NCBI GenBank assembly: GCA_020631735.1
Contig: CM036199.1
Coordinates: 22,423,553 to 22,487,552 of the forward strand
DNA: 64,000 nt
Origin: Saccharum officinarum
Taxonomy: Eukaryota > Streptophyta > Magnoliopsida > Poales > Poaceae
Direction: 5' to 3'
This document shows positions 32,819 through 44,696 of the stretch, one piece after another; position 1 is the stretch's first letter, and every line of letters begins with the position of its first letter. Position numbers and translations under genes: made by a program. Under the pieces are notes generated by a model. It saw nothing but the letters and a program-made list of their open reading frames with translations, was not told where the DNA came from and made no database searches.

Positions 32819-33238
32819 AGTAGTCATCACGTGCCTATAATGTTAGGATCGTCTTTTGTGCCCTCCCTGTGAAGGAGTGAGGCCTTGTAATAACTTGACT
32901 TTGGGATGTAAGGTTGAACCGTATGTTTCCTGAATGTAGTTTGAACCTGTTAATTTCGATCACAACTTGATGTCTTATTATGTTGTGTTCGATGATGGTG
33001 TCACGATTAGCACCCTTCGGTGCCGCGACGAAACCGAGGGCCTCCTATGGCGCGCGACATAAGGCTGTGCTGCTTGGCACGCACAGGTATCGAGGTAGCT
33101 AGTCATGATCCACCATGGAACTCTTCATTGAGAAGTCTCTTTGTGGTCAGTTTGAAGTAGCCTTTCACAGTCAACTAAAAATCTTGAGATCCTACAGATC
33201 AAAAGGGTTTTCTGGTACAACTTCCCAGAAAAGTTGAT
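32819..33238 (+). other. Gap between H3-like ORF and pol; no gag or protease
   Basis: No protease D-S/T-G motif or zinc knuckle is seen here. 33003-33090 is similar to the reverse of 46830-46950 in element C, so this spacer is an old shared part of the family and not a fresh deletion scar. Gag and protease functions would have to come from another element. Confidence 0.6.
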
Positions 33239-35989
33239 TTGTCTGGGGAAGTTCATGCTGTGCAAGCAAAGGCGTTGGCTGAAATTTCCGTAGTAAATGA
33301 ATTTTCGGACGTTTTTCCCGATGATTTGCCGGGACTCCCTCCGGATCGGGATGTGGAGTTTAAAATTGAGTTGTTGCCTGGCACGGCTCCCATCTCTAGG
33401 AGACCCTATAGGATGCCTCCAAATGAACTAGCTGAACTTAAGGTGCAATTGAATGAACTTTTGAAGAAAGGGTTGATTCGTCCTAGTTCATCGCCATGGG
33501 GATGTCCTGCTATCTTTGTAAAGAAGAAGGATCAGTCGTTGCGGATGTGCGTAGATTATAGACCTCTCAATGCAGTCACTGCCAAAAATAAGTACCCTCT
33601 ACCGCGAATCGACATCTTGTTCGATCAGTTGTCTAAAGCTAAAGTTTTCTCCAAGATCGATCTAAGATCTGGCTACCATCAAATTAAAATCCGTCCGGAA
33701 AATGTTCCAAAGACAGCCTTTTCTACCAGATACGGTCTTTATGAGTATCTTGTTATGTCCTTCGGCTTGACAAATGCCCCCGCACACTTCATGTACTTGA
33801 TGAATTCGGTGTTTATGCCTGAATTGGACAAGTTTGTGGTGGTATTTATTGATGACATCTTGATATATTCTGTGAATGAGGAGGATCACGCTGAACATCT
33901 GCGTATAGTCCTCACAAGACTGCGTGAACATCAACTATATGCAAAGTTCAGTAAGTGCGAATTCTGGCTTCGTGAAGTACCTTTTCTTGGGCATGTGTTG
34001 TTCGATGGAGGAATTATGGTGGACCCCGCCAAGGTACAGGAAGTACTGAACTGGAAGGCTCCTATCTCGGTTCACGAGGTCCGAAGTTTTCTTGGTTTGG
34101 CTGGCTATTATCGTCGCTTCATCCCGGATTTCTCCAAAATAGCCAAGCCAATGACTCGGTTGCTGCAGAAAGACACCAGGTTTGTCTAGACTCCTGAGTG
34201 TGACGTGGCTTTTCACAAACTGCGAACTCTCCTAACCTCAGCTCCGGTTTTGGCACAACCGGATATCGAGAAACCATTTGATGTTTACTGTGATGCCTCA
34301 GGCATAGGTTTGGGAGGTGTTCTGATGCAGGAAGGCCGAGTGATTGCATATACCTCTCGACAACTTCGGAAGCATGAGGCGAATTATCCAACGCATGACT
34401 TAGAACTCGCCGCAGTTGTTCATGCTTTGAAAGCCTGGCGACATTATCTGCTGGGCAATGTCTGCAATATCTATACAGACCACAAAAGCCTCAAATACAT
34501 CTTCACCCAACCCGAGTTGAATATGCGTCAAAGAAGATGGCTCGAGTTGATTAAAGATTATAACCTTCAAGTGCACTATCATCCTGGCAAGGCAAATGTG
34601 GTTGCGGATGCTTTGAGCCGTAAGTCTCATTGCCATTCCTTAGTGGAAACGGATTTTCATCGATCTCGCCTTCAACATCCAGCAGTCTTGTACAACATCA
34701 CTGTCAGTTGTACTCTCAAAAGCAGAATTATTGAGCTCCAAAAGACTGACACTGGTATATTTCACATCAAGCGTAAGATGAAAGAACAAGAAACTACACA
34801 GTTCAGGATAGATGAAGAGGGTGTACTATGGTTCAAGGATAGGTTAGTTGTGCCTAAGGACCGGGAGCTTCGAAATGATATTATGTCTGAAGCACACTCC
34901 TCTAAGTTGTCCATCCATCCTAGTAGTAATAAGATGTATTATGATTTGAAGCCATACTATTGGTGGACCAAGATGCGGAAAGAAATAGCTGCATATGTGG
35001 CTAGGTGTGACACCTGCTGTAGAGTTAAAGCTGTGCACCTGAAAGCTGGGTTGCTTCAACCACTTTCTATCCCAGGTTAGAAATGGGAAGAGATAAGTAT
35101 GGATTTCATTGTCGGACTTCCTCCTACTGTCAAAAATCATAACTCTATTTGGGTAATTGTTGATCGTTTGACCAAATCAGCTCACTTCATCCCAGTGAGA
35201 GTGGACTATCGTCCCACTGACTATGCTGAGTTGTACTTCAATCAGATAGTCCGGCTTCATGGGATACCTCGTACTATCGTTTCTGACCGTGGTCCCCAGT
35301 TCACTGCTCGCTTTTGGGAGCATTTGCATCACCTTCTGGGAACCAAGTTAGTGAGAAGCTCTGCTTATCACCCCCAGACATCGGGTCAGACAGAACGAGT
35401 TAACCAAATCTTGGAAGATCTGTTGCGAGCATGCGTCATTTCATCCAAGGGTTCTTGGGAAAAATGGTTACCTTTAGCCGAATTCTCGTACAATAATAGT
35501 TATCAAGAGAGTATTAAGATGGCCCCATTCGAAGCTTTGTACGGTCGAAAGTGTCGAACTCCACTAAACTGGGTAGAAGCTGGGGAAAGAAGGTATTATG
35601 GCATTGATTTTGTCCAGGAAGCCGAGGAACAAGTCCGTACCATCCAGAAACACATGGCTGTAGCACAAGCGAGACAGAAAAGCTATGCGGATCGTCGTAG
35701 AAAACCACTCGAATTTGAAGTTGGAGACTTCGTTTATTTGAAAGTTTCTCCAATGAAGAGTGTCCAACGTTTTGGTGTTAAGCGAAAACTTGCACCAAGA
35801 TACGTGGGTCCTTTCCAGATCATAGGCAAGAGTGGAGCTGTTGCGTACAAAATCCAGTTGCCTCTTGAGATGAGAGCCATATTCAACGTTTTCCATGTAT
35901 CTCAGCTTAAAAAGTGTCTTCGACTTCCTGAGGAGCAAGTTCCTTTAGGTGATATCAGTCTGGAATCCGACCTAACCTATGAAGAAAAG

Positions 35990-36145
35990 CCAGTCCGAGT
36001 GATCGATACTCAGGAACGGGTAACTAGAAGTAAAGTGGTTAAGTGGTACAAAGTGATGTGGAGTAATCAGGGAAGTGAGAGTGATGCTACGTGGGAACGG
36101 GAGGATTATTTGCGGGATGGTTATAAAGAATTCTATGAAAAATGG
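35990..36145 (+). other. C-terminal chromodomain of the element A integrase
   Basis: About 52 residues running from PVRVIDTQER to EFYEKW, with the signature KWYKVMWSN and ATWERED. Chromodomains bind methylated lysine in ARK-S contexts of H3 and steer chromovirus integration into heterochromatin. The two Trp-containing cage positions (VMW and ATW) are present; the first aromatic position found in HP1 is not obvious here, as in many chromoviral domains. The protein continues to the stop at 36196. Confidence 0.85.
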
Positions 36146-36178
36146 TACGCTTTCCAAATCTCGGGACGAGATTTTTAT

Positions 36179-36191
36179 AAGGGGGGAGGGC
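36179..36191 (+). other. Polypurine tract of element A
   Basis: AAGGGGGGAGGGC immediately before the 3' LTR, the plus-strand primer site. The pol stop codon overlaps the LTR start. Confidence 0.85.
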
Positions 36192-39100
36192 TGTAACACT
36201 TCAAGTGTTTAGTCCTTAATTGCATTACATTTGCATGGCATAAGCATAAGCATGCATCATTCATGTTTGTTATTTTATGTGATGCAACACATGTGATTAT
36301 TTTAGGGTTTGTTTGATTTATTTTATGAAGTATTTGTTAGTTGGTGTAACAAAAAGGTAAGGTAGCCAATCATGACCTACAACACCTTAGTTATACTTAG
36401 GGTAACATTTGGAACAAGGTTCATGTTGACCAAAATTACAAATTTGCCCTCCAAGAGAAGTTTGACCACCATTTGACCCTAGAAGGCTCTAGTTTGACCA
36501 ATTAAAAAGTCTAATTTAGAGACCTTGCATGGAAGAGCACCCTTAAGTAAAGTTGTAGAGAATTTCATGAGGAACAAAAGTTCTAATATGGCCATCTCAT
36601 GAAAATGACCAGAGCATGCTCAAAAATGGCCCACAAGTCAGCTTGAGTGGTGATCAACACTTAGAAAAAATTCTAAGTCTGGAAATTGGACTTTTCAGTT
36701 TCACTGTACCTCACTTTAGCAACTTGTAACTCACAAACTAGGCCAAACCAGTCCTGGAGCCAATTGACAAAGTTGTTGTCCACACATAGCTCTACAACAT
36801 TGTCAATATCACCATCACCTGGTTCTCAATAGTTTAGGAGATTTTGTGTCGTGAAAATAGGGTTTCAGTCGGCTTAGTGACTGAAACTGGGTTTCAGTTT
36901 CTAAGTGCACCACTTTGGAGCTCTGTAGTTTCAAATCCAGGCTGAACCAGCCCAAACTCCAATTGACAAACTTGTTGCCCTCACATAGCTCTACAAATTT
37001 GATGTTGTCATCTTGGACCAAATCGAGCTGTGTTGGAAGATAATCAGCGTCAAACTTGCACTGACAGTCACCGTTCGGCCTCATCGGTCAGTCGACATCG
37101 CCATTCAGTCGGACAGCTGACCACGCCGTGGCGCTCGGGCAGAGCCCGGTGGCCGCGTGGCGCTCGCGCCCTGCCATCGCCTCCACGTCGCAAGCACACG
37201 CGCGGTCGTGAAGTCGGGGCCGACACCTCCACCCCCACACTCGCGCTCACTCTTCTCTCCTTCACTCTCGCTCTGGCCGGGTTCACCGAGGCGGAAAACG
37301 GAGGCGCCATTGCCGCCGCAGCCCGCCCCGTGCTTGTGCAAGCTCACCGTCGCACCACCGTCCTCCAAATCCCGTCCACCGCTCCACCAGCATCCCCTCC
37401 ACCTCCTCCAACCGTTGCTTGACCGGATTGTGTAGAGGTGAGGGCGAATTTCGGTTTCCGCCACCGTGAGTCCTCGCCGGCGCACTGTCCGCGCGGCGGC
37501 TCACCGTGGCCAGCTCCCTACGGTCATCCTCCATTCTCACTAGTACATGTTTTGGGTTCCGGGTCGGGTAGAGAAGCCTAGGTGATGACGTTACCGGATG
37601 GGATGGCCGGTACACGTCGGAACACCGTCGTGCGCCGCCGCGCCATGGCCGCCGGTGCGGTGCTCACGCGGCCAGCGGCACTCGCTCCACCTCCGTCCTT
37701 TTCCGTGGCATGGAGAGGTCCGCCATGTCCTCAGGAAGCCGTAGCACACCTCACTTAGGTCCCTGACCCCCGGAGCTCGCCGGACCACCACCGGGTGCCG
37801 CCTCCGAGCCGCGGTCGCCATGGCCGTCGTAGCTAGGGTGGGATAGGTTCAGCAAATCTAGGTTTGGTCGATGCGGGAAGTCACGGGGAAGCCGTTGGTG
37901 CTCCTTTCGTCGCCGGAGGCGCCGTCGTCGGCGAGCTTGAGCTCGCCGGAGTCGCGGCCGTCTTCCCCCTTTCGCTCTCTCTCTCTCTGGCCTGCGGGCC
38001 CGCACTGTCAGCGCCGCGCGCGCGGGCGGGCGCCGAGGCAGGCCGCGCGCTGGCTGGGCCGCGCTAGCAAGCCGGGCCGGCCCAGTTTCAAATGGGATTT
38101 ATTTCATTTCTTTATTTTGTCACAGTTTTAAGTAAGATTTGGAAAAATGAAGATCTAGGGTTTTACTTGCCCAAAAATTATGAGATAAATTTTGTTAGGA
38201 TCTACATGATGTGTAGTATTTTAGAAAAATATGGATCTGGCATGAGATGTTTAGATTCTGTAAGAATTTAATAGATCCTTTAAATGTGTTTTGGAATGTA
38301 TGCAAATTTGTTAAATTTATAACTTGAGCTGTAGTGTTCCATAAATCATGAAATTTGGTGGGTAGGCTAATTTATAATTGCTCTAGCTCTGGTAAAAATT
38401 TGGGCAGCAGTGCTTAAGTACTTTTCAAGTTATAATGCTATCTTATTATTTTAGGAAATGCTTAAAGGAATTTTAGTAATTTTTCTACATGTGCAATGTT
38501 CTTATAAATTTTTGGAGAATGTCTTGGTACCCTAGAGTGTCCAAGAAAATTAAGAAATTTGTTGTTTGACACTTTTTACTATGCTTTGTTATTTATAAAA
38601 AAATCAGCCTTTTGGGCTTGTGAATTTTGTTCAGAGAGTTTCTGTGAATAAATTGAGTTCAAATTTTTACAGTAGTCTCTTTTTGGGTCAGAGAGTCCCC
38701 TGTAATTTTTGTAGAATTTTAGGAGCAGTTTACATATATGTTTGAAATTCCACTTAATTACTTAAGTAAATTAAGAAATGGGTTTAAATAAATATTCTAG
38801 GTGGGCACACCTTACTTTCTGGTGTTGTTATACCCCATGTGAACTTTTGGAAATCTTAGTTTGGTTTTAAGGGTCTTTGGCCACATCAATAAATGTTTAA
38901 CCTTTGTAATTTTAGGTTTTCTGGACAGCTAGTAGTAATTCTAAATTTGGCTTTGATAAAATTGGTTGCTGGAAAACTTGCAAATACCAAAGTTGGAATA
39001 AACTTGGTGAACTAGCTTGTGTCAAAATTTGGAAGCATTTGGCTTAGTAGTTTGAGAGTTACTGTTGTTTAAAGTGGCAGTTCAAAATCTGCTACTCTCT

Positions 39101-40462
39101 GTTTTGAGAGGACAGATTCTGGAACTTGTGAAGTTGGACATGGAAAACTTAGGAGTTTGGAGTTGAGGTCTGAAAATGAATTGTATTGCATTTCTTAGGC
39201 TTTCCAGATTGTCTTAGATCATATCTTTTGGAATTGTAAATCTCCAGTTGTGATAAAAACAAGTAGCTACTGTCCAGAATGCTTACTGTGGTGTTTTGCT
39301 GATTGGTATGGTGAGATATCCTAAGACATGCTACTTTTGTAATTGTTAGGTGTTAGGGCATTAACTGAGGATGAGCAGCTTTATCTTAGGATAAGTAGAT
39401 TAGGTGAGTACTTCTCTACCGGAGAGGAAATTTGCACCTACTCTTTTGAAGTAACTTGATTAGAGCGTTAAATTGTTGTAATACATTTCATTCCGAGCAT
39501 ATTGCATCTTTCATTATGCATTCATGGGATTTATTATGGACTCATGCAATAGGTGTACCGGAGGGGGTGACACTCCTCGAATTCGAACAAGCGATACCGG
39601 AGGAGGTGCTGAGTCAACCGGAGGAATTAGCAGAAGAACCCAACGTCGGGGAAGCTCCGTCAGAAGATCTACCCGAGTGTCCGGACCACAGACCCGCAAC
39701 CTTTCTCAAAGGCAAGCCCCGGTGCATGCTGAACCCATCGTTTTATAAATTAATCTTGAGTATTTTAATTGTTTAATGCATTAAGTTGTAGGAGTTATAT
39801 GAAAACACTTGTTGCATTATACCTGTCCTTGTCCAGATATCGTACTTAATCCTATATTAGGTTTAGGCACGTGTCAATGCTTAGCCCTGCTTAGTACGGT
39901 AGAAGTCGGGTGATTTCCGGTCATCCGCGAGATATAGGGCTGGGTCGCGAGTGGCTTATGGCTATCGTGATGGAACCATGCTTTAAAATGAAGTTGAGAC
40001 CGGGCGGGAGTTCGATGGTACAGCCGCAAGACACTTCACGTCTTGGGTGTGGAGCCATGCCCGTCTGAGTCGTTTAAGGACCGATTCGCTGTACGTCCTT
40101 GAGTCATGTTGAACGCAGTCTAACACTTAGTTGGCCGGATAAGTCGTTCCGACCGCGAAGCCGAGTAATGTGGTTCAGGCCGGGAATCGAATGGTAGGTT
40201 GCTTCTTGGAGGAGAGAAAGGATGTGCTTGGGGACATTGGCGTGAGACCAAGGGGGGGTTAGAGTCCCTATCACCTGGCAGAGTGTCGCCCTTGGGGTCG
40301 CGACATTATTTGGACCCGCGATTCCTGAATCATATGAAACGGTGGCCTGTGCGACCCTGGCAGGGGTCTGCACGGTGAGTGTTAGAAATACCCCTCCAGC
40401 TGGATAGGAATTCGATTCGAATCGCCGTCGCTCCCGGTTAGTGAGCACTTGACTTGAGCAGC
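36192..40462 (+). repeat. 3' LTR of element A, left part
   Basis: Matches 26412-30679 of the 5' LTR with scattered single-base differences. It carries the second copy of the ECPDHRP ORF (39456-39776, intact). It is split by element C at GCAGC (40458-40462) and resumes at 54540. Confidence 0.92.
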
Positions 40463-43400
40463 TGTAACAGAACCGTCCAAATTATAAGAGCACAAGTACA
40501 AAAACAATCACCGAAATGATCAAATTCTCGCACTTGAGCCCATATAACTCCGGTAGTCCAATGAAATCACGAGGGATCTCAAACCAACCAACATACAAGC
40601 CAAGATCGTAGTGATTCAACATAACAAGTCACATGTTACAATCATTTCACAAGTAATTCAATATACATCGGAGTTCAACATAGTTATTAAAACTTACATT
40701 GAAAAGTAGCGGAAGCAAAGTAATTTGAAACTAACATTGATCTTATTTCAAATACATGCCAGTACCACGGTCGACTTCCAACAAAAGCATTTGAGATAAG
40801 GTAAATAACAAGATCATGCCCGTGATCACACTCCGCCACTACGGCAGGAGTCAACCAACTCTTTGCAGCCGCCATGATACATCATAACCTGCAACAGTGG
40901 GGATAAAACCCTGAGTACGAGAAGGTACTCAGCTAGACTTACCGCGTCAGAAACCAGAAAATAAGGTGACACCAAGGATCATGCGCAAGGCTGATATTAA
41001 AGTGGCGCTGGCTTGACAACATTTTGCATAAAAAGCTTAATATAGATGATCAATCATTAATGCTTAAGCATCAAGTTAATTATATTAACCTATCATCTAT
41101 ATTAGAACCTGTACTAGAGCACTCACTTTATTAGGAGCAAACAATATTAACCATAGCAGGTATAAATTGAGGAACCTTTCCAATCGTGATCCAATTAACC
41201 ATCAGTTCAATTTAATTGAATCTACGTTGCCGCTGCTCAAGTCAAGTGCTCACTAACCGGGAGCGACGGGCGATTCGAATCGAATTCCTATCCAGCTGGA
41301 GGGGTATTTCTAACACTCACCGCGCAGGCCCCTGCCAGGGTCGCACAAGCCACCTTTTCATATGATTCTAGGAATCGCCGGGTCGAATGATGTCGCGACC
41401 CCAAGGGCGACACTCTGCCAGGTGATAGGGACTCTAACCCCCCCTTGGTCTCACGCCAATGTCCCCAAGCACATCCTTTCTCTCCTCAAGAAGCAACCTA
41501 CCATCGATTCCCGGCCTGAATCACATTACTCGGCTTCGCGGTCGGAACGACTTATCTGGCCAAACTAAGTGTTAGACTGCGTTCAACATGACTCAAGGAC
41601 GTACAGCGAATCGGTCCTTAAAACGACTCTTTCAAGGTATGAGTCACACTTCAACACATTAGCATGGCAAAGTTAATCAAGTCTAGAACTAGAAATTGCT
41701 ACCTTCTGGATATCAGACCAACAGCTGATAATTTAATCATAACTGGAGATCCCTAAATCCAAATGACTTGCAAGAAGACATTATAGCCAAATTATCCATT
41801 TATTAATATCCCTATATCTCACAGGTGACAAGTCAAAATCACAAAGTTCTAGAATCTGTTCCTGACAACAGAGAGCAAGCAATCTACTGTATCCTAGTCT
41901 ATGTAGTTCAAATTCCATATCTGGCCAAATGCCACTATATTAACAGCAGCTAGATCATAAAATTCACAACAACTTTGTTATAGCACACAAGACATGAAAA
42001 CATCATTTGCATAGGGTAATTAACAATATTCTCAAATCTGTTTAGAAACCTCATTTGCAAGAAATAATTATTAACTTATGTTGCAAACATATAATTGGAT
42101 AAACCAATTTTACCAACATTTCATACATGACTAATGAACACCAGAAAACTTAGTGTCCATTTCTAAATAAATCCACCAAACTGCCTCTTCTTAATTTAGG
42201 TCCACATTAGGTCCTATCACGTGCACAATAAATTCTACCAAATGAGTGGCCTACACATGCTACCAAAAGTCTATTGTCCAAATTTCAAGCCATTTGGACA
42301 AGTATATCAACCTCTATGAAAAAGACAAATAGCTATTGCAATAAATCAGTGAGAGCAAGTTAAACTTAACACTCAATATTTTCTGTAAACACAAGGCCAT
42401 ATTATGAATCAATATGATAGAGAAACATCATACTAAGGTAATGGAACAATATTTTCTATTTTATCATTTATATATTATTTATAAGCTATTTATTAAGCCA
42501 TAAACAAGTTAAATCAATAATTAGATCATACAATAAGTAGTGACCAAGAAATTTATACCACAGTACATACATATCATGACAAGACTACCATAAAAATTTC
42601 ACATCAATTGGAGCAACACAACTCAAGATATAATTTGACAAGCAATATAAATGCAGATTTCCTTATTTATCAAGGTCAATCACAACCCTAAGAAAACAGT
42701 AAACAAATAGGGTGTGTAATATTTTTCCTAGCAAGTACATGTCATCACAAAATTAACAAAACAAGAATCACCATTTTTGGGTTCCAAAACTCTAGATCTT
42801 GCTCTGGTCAAGTTTATAAGCATTTTAGAGCATTTTAAAGCTTAAATAAAGACATCAGAAAATATCTACAAACATCTAACATATTATGACTCCACTGCAT
42901 AGATCTCTTCACAAGATTTCCAAAAAGTCCACATTTACCATTTTTGGACTTTCCTAGTATGAGATATGGATTTTAGAAGATTTAACATAAAATTAAAATT
43001 CAAAACCAGAATAAATCCAACCCTAACTGAAATCGCTAGGCACACCCAACATATACCCAAACTCGGTCACCACTTAACCCGACATGTGGGACCCTTTATT
43101 CCGGGCCCGCTCGTCAGACACACATATGGAGAGACAGAGAGAAGACACCGTCTTCTTCCCTTTCGGCCGGTCGAGCAGGGAGGGAGCCGGCCGGTCTCCG
43201 GCGAGGTGAGGCGGCGCCGGCGGCAAGTGGCTGCAGCACGGCCATCCTGGACCACGCGCGCACCGGGCAGGGGCACAGCTTGCTCATGAGCAGTCCACAG
43301 TGGCGTGACCGCGAGCGTGCGCGGCCATGGCGGCTGTTGTGGGAGGCGGTGGCGCTACCGCGGTTCCGGCGGCTGACGGTGGCATTGGCAACGAGCAGGT

Positions 43401-44696
43401 GGTGGAGCATTCCAACACGAGGGGCGCCCAGTGGTGCTCTTTCCTTGCCTCACGGTGATCCGAGGCTAGCCGGCCACGGAGGCAGCAGTCCGCCGTGATT
43501 GCGGCTCCGGCGGCGGCCGTCTACAACGGCGGCGAGGCCAGAAGAAGGGGCGCGTCGTGGGCGGCGCGAGGAGAGGGAGGTGGTGCGGTGGTTCGATTTG
43601 ACAGTAGGGTGCTTGGTGGTGCCGGCCACGAGCTCGACTTGGCTCGGCAATGGCGGAGCGCGCTCGCGCAGCACGAGGAAGGGAGCGGAAAGCAGCAGAG
43701 AGCGAGCCAGCGAGGGCGACGAGCTCAGTGACTCCACATTAGAGCAGAGCCGAGAGGGAGGAGGCTGGCACGCGCGCGGGGCGACGGGGGCGCTGCTGTC
43801 CTGCATGGTGGCCACGCGCTCCCGCACGTGGCATTTCGTCGAACAGGTGGCGAGCAACGGTGCGGCCGGTGTGGGGCGTGTTTTGGGTCGTTTCCAGGCT
43901 GAATCAGCGAACGGGCCAAAAATGAAGTTTTATCTACTCCTCATGCTCTCCAACTTTGATTAAGGTAGCTCGGCCTGTAGAGCAATAGATTAGCGGGTAA
44001 TTAGTCCCAATATGGCAATGTCAACGTTTTGAAAATGGTCACGGAATCTCGCCTTCGGAGGTCAAAACTCGGTCAAACTCAGTGCAACTTTTTGCATGCT
44101 CTTCTCCATAATATAACCTTCAACTTTTATTTTTGGACCAACTCAAGTTGCTTAACAAATTTTGGAGAACGCGGAATGCCAATGTCGACGACACCGAAAT
44201 CAGGGATTAAAAATGGCTAAGTGCTGAAATCAGCCCTAAAACTGACTTGTGGGCCCTGTTTGAGCATGTTACACACATTTTCATGACTTGACTCTTAAAC
44301 AAAGTTTGTTCCTTATAAAATTCTCTACAACTTTGTCAAAGGGTGCACAGTCATGCAAAGCTTCTAGGTCACACTTTTGAAATGGTCAAACCACAGGGCT
44401 CCAGGGCCCATACATGGTCAACCACCAATTAGAAGCATAATTAGGCAAAATGATCAACATGAACATTGTTCCATTAAGTGCCCTAAGTGTAGTTAAGGTG
44501 CTGTAGAGTTCATCTAGAGTCATTTGGCTAGTTTGCAAGGTTTGGTTGATGTTCTATAGTTCCATTAACTTAATAGGGCAAATTCCAATAGGAATGGAAC
44601 TTATCATTTCATGTGACTTTTTGATTCCAAACTCCATGAAACTTTTCCAGGGATCAATATGGATAGGTACTAAGGTGAGACACCTGGGGTGTTACA
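40463..44696 (-). repeat. 3' LTR of element C (left, shortened and mosaic)
   Basis: 4234 bp, versus 5019 bp for the right copy. About 760 bp is missing near 41630, and 41780-42250 alternates between two different parts of the right LTR. Scattered extra or missing single bases also occur (near 40985, 41010, 41270 and 41375). The conserved hairpin is at 40911-40932. Confidence 0.85.

Larger units (their letters stand above)
33239..36196 (+). pseudogene. Gypsy pol of element A: reverse transcriptase, RNase H, integrase, chromodomain (two TAG codons)
   Basis: One reading frame of about 985 codons interrupted by TAG at 34187-34189 and 35078-35080, each where Trp (TGG) is expected. Reverse transcriptase: [24 protein letters not shown], and the catalytic FIDDILIYS near 33847. 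RNase [13 protein letters not shown] near 34286, [11 protein letters not shown], ending ADALSRK. Integrase: His/Cys zinc-binding segment with CDTCCRV before 35030, then the catalytic Asp in MDFIVGLP, Asp in SDRGPQF and Glu in QTERVNQ. A chromodomain ends the protein. The Gypsy order (RT-RH-IN) plus chromodomain mark a chromovirus, closest by look to the Tekay/Del lineage. The protease is missing upstream. Both stops are G-to-A changes, consistent with decay of methylated cytosine on the other strand. Confidence 0.92.
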
